Shown in pieces: positions 35,829 to 46,282 of a DNA stretch of 64,000 nucleotides. Made by a program: the position numbers and the translations under genes. The DNA comes from Cladobotryum mycophilum (taxonomy: Eukaryota; Ascomycota; Sordariomycetes; Hypocreales; Hypocreaceae), in assembly GCA_036429605.1 (NCBI GenBank), contig CM071590.1:2790001-2854000 (forward strand), read 5' to 3'. Numbering within the stretch: the first letter of the stretch is position 1; every line of letters starts with the position of its first letter. The notes under the pieces are model-generated. The model saw nothing but the letters and a program-made list of their open reading frames with translations, did not search any database and was not told the origin of the DNA.

Positions 35829-37202
35829 CCGGGGAAGGGAGGTTTGTGATAATGAGAAGCATTAAGCGATTGGAAGCGAAGTATAGCATTAGAGCTGAGC
35901 ATTGGGTCTTTATTTTTCTCTAGAATTATGTATAATTCGTCTATTGTAGATGTGTATGAGCGTGTTGTAATGTAACAGCTGTGGTTTAGATGGAAGTCGG
36001 TAGAGAGCTAGACCTTTAGAGTAATTAAGGACATTGAGGGCGTTTCTTTGGATGTATGCAGCCTCCCCACACGAATATTTAGGCCATCAGGGGGTGGATG
36101 AACCTGATCCGACAGCATGGCGGCTCCGGGTATGCTTCCAAGGGTGTGACTTTTGGGATTATGTGTGCCGTTTTCTCGTGATGGAAGTCTCGTGGTATTA
36201 TAGCTGCTATTATGAAGGATATTTATTGAACTTCTTCTATATAAGATGCTCTTGCGTATAATATCACATCTTGTCCTCTCGTTTTGAAGAACCCGATACT
36301 ATGAAGATGATGCTCAATTTTACTAATCAGCTGATGATGGAACCGAAATTTCTTTTTCTTTTTTTAAACAAAAGCGGAATGGACCTATGTAATTGTATGA
36401 ATGTGAAGAAATAGGAGGGAGGATGTGGCTATATAGGGTAAGTCATTGGTTGATATAACACGTTGCGAGTTATATCACAAAATAGCGGCAAAGTATTACG
36501 CACCGCTCGCACGTCTCAATGGAGAAAGGTCTTGGAATAATCATTCGTTAGAGCGTTAGTAACATGGCGTCCACCAAAACCAGAATCTCGGACGAGTAAT
36601 TGGATGTTGATCAACGAATGATGCATCATGGTAGAGTATGTGTTATTATCATTGAATACAGATGTGGATCTGAAAGGTTGGAGAACAGGTGGGGGTGGGG
36701 GAGGGAAGTAGAGGTGGGGGGGAGACCATGATGGAGATCCTCCAAGTAATAGATACTTGGTAGGTGCTCTCTTAGAATAGAATTAAAATGCTTTTTATTA
36801 TAAGTAGTTTTCCATAATCTTAATCTTACCGCCTCGTAAATGATATTTTTACTTGTCAAGATTTTAACATCTAAGCTTTTGTAATAGCATATGTGTCCTT
36901 GTAAACATTGTAAAACATACTTACCTACTAGTCTAGTCAGTATGGAGAGGTTGTTTGTTTGCATGCATGGGCACTGCTAGCTGGTAATAGTAGTAAGTCG
37001 ACCCCTCCACGTTGCAGCTCCCCCTGACCGCCAACCTCTCTCTAATAATAACCCCTCCAAACTGCGAGCGTCACCTCAATCTTTCTTCCTTCTTTTTTCT
37101 CTGTTGCACTTCCAGCCAGCGCAATTCCGCCTTTCTTTTTCTTCTTCTATAAAAAAAAAAACTCATCTTATAGAAAGCATCAATTTCAGATTTTAGCCCC
37201 TC
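35829..37202. other. intergenic region before phosphomannomutase
   Basis: AT-rich, with no recognised gene. It ends in a pyrimidine-rich tract (37078-37148), then an A11 run, directly upstream of the PMM start, which likely marks the PMM core promoter/leader. Confidence 0.5.
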
Positions 37203-38270
37203 ATGGCCGCTCAACCTCCCGCATACACCCCTCTCGAGGACCGTCCCTTGAAGGACACTATCTGCCTCTTCGACGTTGACGGCACCCTCACTCCCGCCCG
37301 CCTTGTAAGTTTTCACGACAGCAATCCTCAAGCTCCAATCCTTTTTTCTTTTCTTCTTTCTTCTTTTTCTTTTTCTTAAAAACATCAGTTTTCTACCTAA
37401 TAGCGCTGGGCCCTCCCCCAAAAAGATTCCCTAGATTAAAGCTTTCCAGTCTTGTTAACCAAAAGATTTTCCCCTCCAACCAGCAAGCCTCCCCCGAAAT
37501 CCTCTCCCTCCTCAACGACCTCCGCAAAAAGTGCGCCATCGGCTTCGTCGGAGGCTCCGACCTCGTCAAGCAGGAAGAGCAAATCGGTAAAGCCGCCGGC
37601 GTCCCCGTCATCTCCCTCTTCGACTTCTGCTTCGCCGAGAACGGCCTCACGGCCTACAAGCTGGGCCAGCCCCTCCCCTCCAACAGCTTCATCAAGTGGA
37701 TCGGCGAGGACCAGTACAAGCAGCTCGTCAACTTCTGCCTGCACTACATCGCCGACCTGGACATCCCCGTCAAGCGCGGCACCTTTGTCGAGTTCCGCAA
37801 CGGCATGATCAACGTCAGCCCCGTGGGCCGAAACGCCAGCACCCAGGAGCGAAACGACTTTGAGGCCTTCGACAAGGACGCCAAGGTCCGTGACAAGTTT
37901 GTTGCTGCTCTCAAGGAGAAGTTCGGCCATCTCGGCCTTACGTACGTCCCCCTCCCCTTCACTTCACTTCTCTCCATCCACCACGTTTTAGCTAACCGTT
38001 TCTGTGCTACCTACCAGCTTCTCCATCGGCGGCCAAATCTCCTTCGACGTCTTCCCCACCGGCTGGGACAAGACCTACTGCCTCAAGCATCTCGAGACTG
38101 AGGCCAAGAAACCCAACGGCGTCGAGTACAAGAACATTCACTTCTTCGGCGACAAGACCTTCGAGGGCGGCAACGACTGGGAGATCTACAACGACCCCCG
38201 AACCATTGGCCATACAGTCAAGGGCCCCGAGGACACCATTCGCATCCTCAAGGAGCTTTTTCAGCTCTAA
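37203..38270 (+). CDS. sec53: phosphomannomutase (Sec53/PMM)
   Basis: Three exons: 37203-37304, 37484-37941 and 38018-38270; introns 179 and 76 nt; 270 aa. This HAD-superfamily enzyme converts mannose-6-phosphate to mannose-1-phosphate for GDP-mannose, hence for N- and O-glycosylation and GPI anchors; it is cytosolic. The catalytic HAD motif DVDGTLT lies at residues 24-30 (nucleophile Asp24, acid/base Asp26). Cap-domain and core motifs include GFVGGSDLVKQ, NGMINVSPVGRN, GGQISFDVFPTGWDKT and the metal-site FFGDKTFEGGNDWEI. Length is slightly above yeast Sec53 (254 aa) because of a short N-terminal extension. The gene is convergent with the phosphatase gene. Codon third positions are strongly C-biased compared with its neighbours, as expected for a highly expressed fungal gene. 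Confidence 0.97.
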
Positions 38271-38668
38271 ATCTACACCGGGCGGTGCAAAACTGAAAGG
38301 AAATTTATAAATGAAAAAGGCATAATAAAGTGCAGAACTGAAGAAGGAAAAATACGCAGGCATCCCAATCACGATTAGATGAGGATTTTCAGACCTTTTG
38401 TTGACCTGAATAATAAAATACCACAATGACCGGCTTGGAGATCTCATATTTTGATTTCAAGTCTAATTTTGAGCAGGAAAAAATTGGTTACAAAATGAAT
38501 ATCGCTGTGCAAAATGTCCAAAAAATGAAGAAGAGAGTCCCAGTCTCCTTTATACCAAAGTCCATGCGCCATGCACTTACTTATATCCAACTCCAAGTGT
38601 ACCGCCATCTTAAAATCCTCCTCTTGTCATTCCTCATAAATGCCTTTTTTCACATCTAGTTTCTCTCA
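38271..38668. other. convergent 3' spacer between PMM and the PhoD-like gene
   Basis: 398 bp of AT-rich DNA containing both gene ends. I see no other feature in it. Confidence 0.6.
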
Positions 38669-41600
38669 TCACCTTCCATACTCTAAATGTGGAATAATAA
38701 CCGGTCCGTACTTGGTCGTTGCCGTGTATGCTCCATCTCCTTGCACCACAAAATCTACAGCCAAGCTAAGTCTAGACAGACCCTGTTGTTGGCCATGTAA
38801 GCTTGGGTTGGGACTGAAAGGCATCTGACTTTGTGCCATTACTGCCTCATGATCGTAAGCCACAAAGGCAACATAGTTTCTGCGTCCCATGAGTTTCTTC
38901 AGTTCTCTGGCAGCACCGCTGGCATCGCTATGGAATATTTCCATCATATCTTCCTTGGTATCTGACACTTCGTGGTTCGACTTTTGGCCGTTTAGCGGTA
39001 CGTATAGCGTCTTTTGGTTGTGCAACATCTTCAACACATAGGAGCTCTGCGGCGCCGAGACGATTGGAGATGTGATGATTTGGTACATGGTCTTGTGATC
39101 ACCGGGGTGAGTCGGATCGTGTACTAGGCCGGCACCTGCGCAATTGACATCTAAATGAAAACAAATATTAGCCTCTCATACACCGAGATTTTCAAGAGTC
39201 GGTTTACTCGCCTCCCGACAAGAATGTCATGCGAATGCCCTTCTGCTGAGCAATTCCTTGGAGTGTTCGAATAAAGTATGTCCGCTCCAAGTCCTTGGAA
39301 TCATGTGTCCACATATCTTTCAACACCTCCTGGATATCCAGCTCTCCAAATTGGTTGAGCACATTGCCCATAAGACCTGTCTTACCAACGGCCTTCTTGA
39401 CTTGGTTGAAACCTTGGGCAACCACTTCCTTACCACCAACAACACCCGCTACTGAGCTTGTCACTTTACCCAAGATATTGTATGTAGTGTTGACTGCCTT
39501 CTTTCCGGCAGCAACCGTATTTGCCAAGCTTTCAACCGTATCCAGTCTAGGATATACGAGTGGAACGGATACCATCCAAATAACATGCTGGACACTTGGC
39601 GGTAACGTAGCAACCTTGGGGAATATGCCCTGGTACGTCGGTCCAGCCATCACTCGGGCTTGAGTTCGTTCAGATCGACAGTCTGTGCCTACAAGCACGA
39701 CTGCCGGACCAAGATACTTGACAAAATGCCAACCGGCGCCGGTAATGGTAAAAATATCGTGATCCGTGCTTACGTTCCGCATCATCTCTACGGTCGTATG
39801 GTGTTGGAATAGCAGATACATCTCGGACGCAACCCTGCCAGTGTTCTTAAATATGGCAGACGACTGCATATAGTCGGGATAGGATCCGAATCCGTCAAAT
39901 CTAGAACCAGTCAGCTGGCGAACTCTTAGTACAAGGGAAATTCTGTAGTTGAACTTACATATCGTGATCATCAATCTGAAGAACATGAGGAATTTGAGCA
40001 AAGGCCTCTCTCAAGTAAGGCTGATCGAAATGACTTGTGTAGTAGTGAAAGTAGGCATGTGTTACATCCTCTTCGTGGCGAGCTGTCCATTGGGCATTTC
40101 TCTTATTGTCTCTGCCACTCATGGCCAGCCACTGCTTCATTAACGGAACTTCCTTCCACAACCGGTCACCATATATCTGGTCTCCCAAGCCTAGCTGAAC
40201 GTGGAAACCACCACAGTCAACATTCTTTTGGAGAACGTCTTTCCACATGAAGCCAACGCCGCCGAGCTTGGCACGCTCATTCTGAGATGTGCTGACAGCA
40301 AAGTCGTTACCCGAGTGAGCAATGAATCGCCAGCCAGTCTCATGTCTTCCGGCCACAACAAACTCATACCGAGTACAACCCAAGTGTGATGTGACTGCAT
40401 AAGTCCATCGCTCGGTAGCTTCTCCCATGTCGACAGCAATGTCGTACTTGTGAAAAGTCCAGCGCTGATGAACATAGATGGCATGAGAGTGAAGTTGTCT
40501 GGGATTTGGAGACAGATCCATACTTAGATGAAGATGAATAGTAGGAGGTTGTGGCGCATCAGTGACAATAAGAATGCTACCATGCCACTTGCCAGTCTCG
40601 ACATCCATGTTGACGTATTTCAGGTAGGGGCCGAAATAGACACCGTTGGTGGGTTGGATTCTGTACATGTCGACACCGGCACTTGGAGGTGGTCCCGTAA
40701 AGCCTACTGTGGGTGCTTGAGACGCGGCTACACTCATAATACTTTCGGCATATCCAGGTGTATGCGGAGGAAACATGGGTGATGCCATAGACATGGATTG
40801 CTTCCCGAACATGGGTGAAAGCAAGGGATTTCCGTATGTCGAGGCGGTTGGTGAGAGCGGAGCTTGATCATGCTGAATTGGATTTGGTCCTTTGGGAAAT
40901 TCCCACTGAGTCGCCTGGCTTGCCAGGTGAATGTAGTAATATTGACCGGAATTCTGATCGAGGTGAGCTATCCAGCCTTCGGGGAGAGGTGGCGGCGAAG
41001 CAGGGCCAGCTGCTTGCAGATTAGGCGGCACGGATACTATTTGGGGAGTTTGTGCGACGGGCTGTTCTGGTCGGGGATCATTGGCGAATGCGGGATGGCC
41101 TGGATGTTGGAGTGCAGGAGATGTGAGCCCTGCTGCGACGGCCGCCGCAGCAACATCTTTCTTGGGTGGGGATGCAGCAGTAGTGGTAGCGGCAGGGGGT
41201 TGCTGCGGACCAGGTCTTTGAGCGTCTTGCTGCGGACGCTGCTTCTCATTAGGATAGGATGCACGACCGTTGGGATTCACACTCGAGTAAGCTGGCGGAG
41301 GAGAACTGCTAGTCATACGTTGAAAATCTTGTTCCAGAACACTCACTTGCAACGCATTGTTGCTTTGATTCTGTGCTGGCTGCGGGGGAGGAGAAGTGAT
41401 GGCTGGGTGTTGCGGCTGGGGAGTCGAGACAGGGTTCATTCCCTGATAGACTGTAGGAGGACCCGAAGGAGCTTGATCAGGAGATTCTGTGGGTGTCCAA
41501 GGACGTTGCGGTGGAGGTTGGTTATTGTATTGCGCCAGTCTCTGTGCAGCCGCGGCGCTTTGAGCTTGGTTGGCCTGCAGACCGTTGAGTGTTGCTGTAC

Positions 41601-42393
41601 CAGAAATACCAGAAGCAGCGTATCGAGCTTCAATTCCACCACCGGGGATACTGCCGGGCTCCACAATGGGGGTTTCGGGAGGCGGTGGTGATCCTCTGCT
41701 CGCCCGGGTGGTGGAGTTTGAAGCAGTAGAGGCGAAGCGATTGACGCCAGAATCGTTGGTGCCCAAGTTCTCGACATTGGGATTCTTCAAAGGTGGTTGA
41801 GATTGTTGGGGTTGCTGGGGCGGCTGAGCATATATGGGCTGAGAGTATGAGGATTGCGCTGCACCATCGTTTGAAGATCCGGAAGTACCTCCTGGCGGCG
41901 GATAGTATGTCTTCTTTTGATAACTTGGGTAATTCGTCGTGCTCGAAGCGACAGGGGCAACGGGGGCAGCGGCAGCGGGAGCGGGTTGGTTCTTCAACGG
42001 CCTCGCAAAAAGACCATAATCAGCGTCTGGACTTGAAGGAGACTGTATGGGCTTCGGGGCAGCGCCTCGTCTCTCTGCCAGGCCAGGCTTCTTTTCCGTG
42101 GGGCTTGTAGTATCGAGGCGAGGAGTCGTATCGTTGTAGGCAGAGCCATAGGGCTTTGCAGGAGCTGGCCTGCGAATATCATCATCGTCGGGGAAAGGAA
42201 GAGGGGCAGCGGAACTGGATGCACCAGGAGGCAATGGAAAGGACGGTTTGTTGAAAGCTAGTCGCCCAGCAGGTTCCGGACTCTGGGGTTTGAATATTCG
42301 CAAAGGCTCGACCGTTGGACTATCTCCTCCATCCTCTGGCGCCGGCCTGCTCAGGAACATCTCCTGGTCAGCAATACCACGACTCCGTTCCAT
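38669..42393 (-). CDS. PhoD-like phosphatase with a proline-rich N-terminus and a WW domain
   Basis: Exons, minus strand: 42393-39959, 39900-39212 and 39150-38669; about 1201 aa. Intron 1 is GTAAGT..CTAG. Intron 2 is GC-AG (GCGAGT..TTAG), required for the frame. Residues 1 to about 460 are Pro/Ser/Gln/Ala-rich and probably disordered. A WW domain lies at about 467-500, with its two Trp at about 474 and 497 (LPEGWIAHL and TQWEFP). A PhoD-type metallophosphoesterase domain follows: GLGDQIYGDRLW, DDHDIFDGFGS (about 808-818) and LSGDVNCAGAGL (about 1039-1050). PhoD enzymes are metal-dependent phosphodiesterases/alkaline phosphatases. There is no signal peptide, so the protein is probably intracellular; the WW domain may bind Pro-rich partners or its own N-terminus. 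The usual GDVH is GDVN here, so catalytic competence is not certain. Confidence 0.88.
39151..39211 (-). other. GC-AG intron with overlapping GT donor
   Basis: Donor GCGAGT at 39211-39206 and acceptor TTAG ending at 39151 (61 nt). Joining gives SG-DVNCAGAG, the conserved PhoD metal motif. The GTAAAC donor starting four bases downstream (39207) would add 4 nt and shift the frame. Confidence 0.85.
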
Positions 42394-44315
42394 CTCGTTT
42401 GGATGTCGATTCTAGTGCGCGTGGACTGTTGACTTGGAAAGCAATGGAGGGGTAAGTAATGGATACTATATCGAAACTCGAAAACGCCGAGAGCTAGAGC
42501 GAGAGAGGCTTCAAGGACGAGACAATCACCTCGAGCGGGAGGCTTCCCTCGAAAACAAGTAACAAAACACACAAGAAATAAGTTATGAGAGCGTCTTTTG
42601 GAAGCCTTTGGAGGGGCGACACATGCAAGTTGGGTGTGGTGTCGTTCTGGTCGTCCGCTTGCTGCATGTGCGGGCGGCGGTGTTGGTGGCGGCGGGGTTC
42701 AGGTCTGTGTCGGTACGTATCTTTTTTAGGTACAGGTGCCTGTAGGCTGTAACCTTCAACGCTTTCTCCAAATTGACGGATAGATAGGTCGCAGAACTGG
42801 CCGCACCGGCCCGCAACAAGTGGGTTTCAGTTTTTGGAAGGTGATGAAGATGAAGATTGAGATTGATAAAGATAAAATGACTTGACGGCTAGAAAACGAC
42901 GAGACGAACAACGGGGTATCAAGGGGAAACACAGAAAGAAAGAAGAAGAAAAGACGAAACGTGGCTGGAGCTTCTCAGCGGTGCTCTGTAGATGGGAATT
43001 CCTTGCAACTAATATCCTCATCTTCAGCCCTTCATCATCAAAAGTCTCTGACCAACCAGAACGCAATGACAAGCCAACACCAGGGCTCTTGGGCGGCAAA
43101 TAGACCATGTCAGAGCCATTCCAATGTCGCATCTCAATGGCGCGACCCGTTCTTGAAGCTAAATATGTTAGTGGCCGGATGCCCGCAGCTCGAAATATCC
43201 TGCCATGGCTCGCCGTCTCTCCTGATTGGCCAAGGACTTGATTGTCAAGACTTGTAAGCGCCCATGACACTCCAGAGAACCCAGTCGCATTTCTCCTTTG
43301 GATGAGTTCAAAAGCCTCAAATAGCTCAGATGAACCCAACGGAAGCGCTGGTGACTTCAAGCCAAGACCTGTTGGGTCTCAGTGTGGCAAGCCGGTTCGG
43401 ATAAGTGGCAGTCTCGGCGGCACTCATTACCACCTGAATCTGAATGGAAGAGGGGAAGTGAGTCAAATTCCCATCACACCGTCTGTCTGTCTGTCTGTCT
43501 GTATGTATGTATGTATGTTGGAGGTGGCAGGGGTGATGATGATGATTTCATCCACAGTTTTCTATTAATTTCTTGTTGGTCCATCCAGCCTTTTGCCTAT
43601 GCAGTGATACAAACTAGCCAATGTTTAGATGATCCGCAATGCAGCTCACCTTAGTAGATATTGCCTATGCTACCCAGAATGCAAGGTGACCGACCGTTTT
43701 GACCGTGCACCTGGATGTCTCCATTAATTGGATGCTGGACACTGCTACAAGTGCTCTATATTTTCAGGGCATTGAGGGCGTTATTGTACAGAGCATTCCT
43801 TATCTCTTATCGAGACCCATGTGCATTTTTACCCTAACAAGTACGTAAGCATTGCTTGGTGGGGTGTCGGTACGGGGTAGATCACCTATTCGAAGCATGA
43901 GAATCGCACATGATGCACTTCTTGTATGTCAGAGACACAAGGACGACTACCCTATTATTTATCCAACTCATTCTGCAACTTTCCTTAGCGCCAAGGTAAC
44001 GGACTTCCGAGTATACCTACCTACACAGTGAGTGGAGGGTTTGAACAATGGGCGGTGTGATTTCAACATTCATTGTTCAGTATTATCACTCTAGGTCAAG
44101 CAAAGGTAAGCACACACACACACACAGGAGCCATGCCAAATCTTATAGAGTACTAACCGTAATGCCGTCACTAGGGTATTGATACCTTTTTTCCCACCTT
44201 GACTACTCCGTAGTTTCTTCCCAACTCGGCCTCACGCTAGCAGTTCTGCCCCTCGTTGCTCCATGCGTTTGGCACATTAAATCGCACTCCAGCCACCCAA
44301 CATCTGAACGGTATA
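42394..44315. promoter_or_regulatory. divergent intergenic region between the PhoD-like and CCCH genes
   Basis: 1.9 kb separates two divergent genes. A stop-free minus-strand run (42827-43360) has no family features and is not called. Simple repeats lie at 43481-43519 (GTCT/GTAT) and 44111-44126 (CA). TACTCCGTA lies at 44204-44212, and a tiny uORF (ATG 44263 to TAA 44280) immediately precedes the CCCH gene. Confidence 0.5.
43481..43519. repeat. (GTCT)n(GTAT)n compound microsatellite
   Basis: Five GTCT units followed by about four GTAT units, non-coding. Confidence 0.9.
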
Positions 44316-45884
44316 ATGCTAAACGACGACGAGATCGAACGAGCCGCGAGCCAACTGGCCGATTATCGCTTGAACGACACTCTTCCTCAGATACTAGATC
44401 GGTATTCGACGTTGATTGCAGATTACAGGCGGCTGAAGAGCGACTACGAGGAGGAGCGTGATGCTAGAGAAAAATACAAGCAGCTGGCCAAGGGCCAAGG
44501 ACGCAACCTCTTCGTGCTCGTGCTAGTCGATGGCGACGGCTATGTGTTCAACGACAACCTAGTTAGCAAGGGGGCGGATGGTGGTAGTAGCGCTGCCCAG
44601 CTGCTCAACGAGGCTGTAAAAACCAAACTTCGAGAGAAAGACCTAGAGCATTGCCAGGTAATGGTCCGTGTCTTTGCCAATGTTGTTGGTTTGTCCAAGT
44701 CGCTCCACAAAGCCGGCCTAGCTGGGGCGGAGAAGCGTTCTCTTGCCCCGTTTGTTGCCAGTTTCAACAGATCATTTGGCCTTACTGATTTTATTGACGC
44801 CGGTGAACTGAAAGAGAACGCAGACTTCAAACTTCGTTCTATACTACGCCTTTATGCTGAGAACAATCAGTGTAAGCACATCTTCTTCGCGGCCTGCCAC
44901 GATGTTGGATACATCTCCGACCTAACGCCATACATGGGCAACAGGGAGAGGTTTACCCTGATTGCTACTCCCGGCATTAGATTTCACAACGAGTTCAACA
45001 AACTCGGCATGGGGGTGGAAGAGCTGCCCGGGGTCTTCAGGTCGACCCCGTTGGACGTATCAGCAACCAAGTCGGCCGGTGGGGTTGTGAAGGCGTCGTC
45101 GCCAGGAGAGCAAGCACATAATTCTCACCTGGACGACCAGAAAGTTTGCAGATTTTTCCCACTAGGACAATGCAAATATGGCAAAAGCTGCAAGAATCTA
45201 CATATCAAAGAGCGCTCAAATATGAATACATCATATACGGCGCAAACCAATGACATACAATCGGATTCAAACGGCTTCCACGAAGGAGGAAACAGACGAT
45301 CTCCTTCTTTTGCCCTACGACAAGCCTCGGAAGACAATATCGATTTTAAAAATGGGCACGGTCTGAGTTTGAGCTACTTCAGCCTCACCAAGTTGCCTAA
45401 GAAGGATGACATACCCGAGGGCCGGGTTGCAATCAATAAAAACAGTTATCGTCTTGACCCCCATATGTCGCCATCAAGTTCCCACGTTATCGAACGACTC
45501 AGAACCCTCACTGCCAGCCAGAGGGCGTGCAACAGCTTCCACTTGAATGGATTCTGCGAGTCTGGTTTCCACTGTGAATACAGCCACAGCTCACTCGACG
45601 AGGAGTTAAAGGAAGCACTTGAGGCCCTTGCCCGTTCCATGCCATGCTCAAAGCGCGGCGAATGTAGAGACCGCCACTGCACTTACGGTCATGTTTGTCA
45701 AAAGATAGATTGCAAGCATCGCGGTGGCAAAACCCATTGCAAGCTGCCCTTTCTCTCGCATATTGAGGATTTAGCAGTTGCTAAATATGTCCCAGCCATT
45801 GAGAAGCCATCGTCTTACAGTTGGCAAGGATCATCATACAACCACAGTACTACTGGCAGTAGTGTTAACGAGGAAATTGTCTAA
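44316..45884 (+). CDS. fungal CCCH zinc-finger protein with an N-terminal coiled coil
   Basis: Single exon, 522 aa from the ATG at 44316; the upstream in-frame extension lacks an ATG. Residues about 1-70 form an acidic coiled coil (LADYRRLKSDYEEERDAREK). A conserved fungal alpha/beta domain of the kind fused to CCCH fingers follows (NLFVLVLVDGDGYVFND, HIFFAACHDVGYISDL), with a fold resembling NYN/PIN-like nucleases; that comparison is inference. Zinc fingers are visible at about residue 278 (CX7CX5CX3H, CRFFPLGQC), 405 (CX8CX5CX3H, CNSFHLNGFC) and 444 (CX5CX4CX3H, CSKRGEC). Further Cys/His follow in CQKIDCKHRGGKTHC. CCCH fingers usually bind single-stranded RNA, so a role in mRNA fate is likely. 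No known orthologue name is assigned. Confidence 0.85.
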   Translation: MLNDDEIERAASQLADYRLNDTLPQILDRYSTLIADYRRLKSDYEEERDAREKYKQLAKGQGRNLFVLVLVDGDGYVFNDNLVSKGADGGSSAAQLLNEAVKTKLREKDLEHCQVMVRVFANVVGLSKSLHKAGLAGAEKRSLAPFVASFNRSFGLTDFIDAGELKENADFKLRSILRLYAENNQCKHIFFAACHDVGYISDLTPYMGNRERFTLIATPGIRFHNEFNKLGMGVEELPGVFRSTPLDVSATKSAGGVVKASSPGEQAHNSHLDDQKVCRFFPLGQCKYGKSCKNLHIKERSNMNTSYTAQTNDIQSDSNGFHEGGNRRSPSFALRQASEDNIDFKNGHGLSLSYFSLTKLPKKDDIPEGRVAINKNSYRLDPHMSPSSSHVIERLRTLTASQRACNSFHLNGFCESGFHCEYSHSSLDEELKEALEALARSMPCSKRGECRDRHCTYGHVCQKIDCKHRGGKTHCKLPFLSHIEDLAVAKYVPAIEKPSSYSWQGSSYNHSTTGSSVNEEIV

Positions 45885-46282
45885 AGATATTTTAGAAGTT
45901 TAACACTAAGTGGTAGTAGTAGTAGTAGCTTATAAACAATTAGGAAGTAAGACAGAAAGAAAGAAAGAAAGAAAGAAAAAGTTTTTAAGAGCTGCAATAT
46001 TTACTTATCTTAGTAGAGGTAAACAATACGGAGTATTAGACTATTATGAAAATGGATATACCATTAATTTAGGGGTACATTAAATTCAATGATATCATAG
46101 CTAATCTTATTGGTGCTAGTCCAAACGCGGTAGCAAACGAGAACCTCTTAACGCGCCCTGGCGTTGGCAGATGCGCGTTCCAAGTTGCTGGGTCACACAG
46201 CGCAGTATCCAGTCTATATGCACGATCGAAGGATCCAGCAAGGGTCTCAGTTCTCACTGCATCATCCCCAAACAGCATCATC
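45885..46282. other. spacer with (GTA)n and (GAAA)n repeats upstream of MSH3
   Basis: 398 bp between two same-strand genes. It contains a GTA repeat at 45911-45928, a GAAA repeat at 45955-45977 and TACGGAGTA at 46027-46035. It must contain the MSH3 promoter; no TATA box is obvious. Confidence 0.55.

Noticed and set aside
42827..43360. 177-codon minus-strand ORF between the PhoD-like and CCCH genes
   Set aside because: Low-complexity Ser-rich tail, no family resemblance, no splice-linked exons, and it lies in a divergent promoter region.
44256..44315. 20-residue N-terminal extension of the CCCH protein
   Set aside because: The frame opens with TTG; the first in-frame ATG is at 44316.
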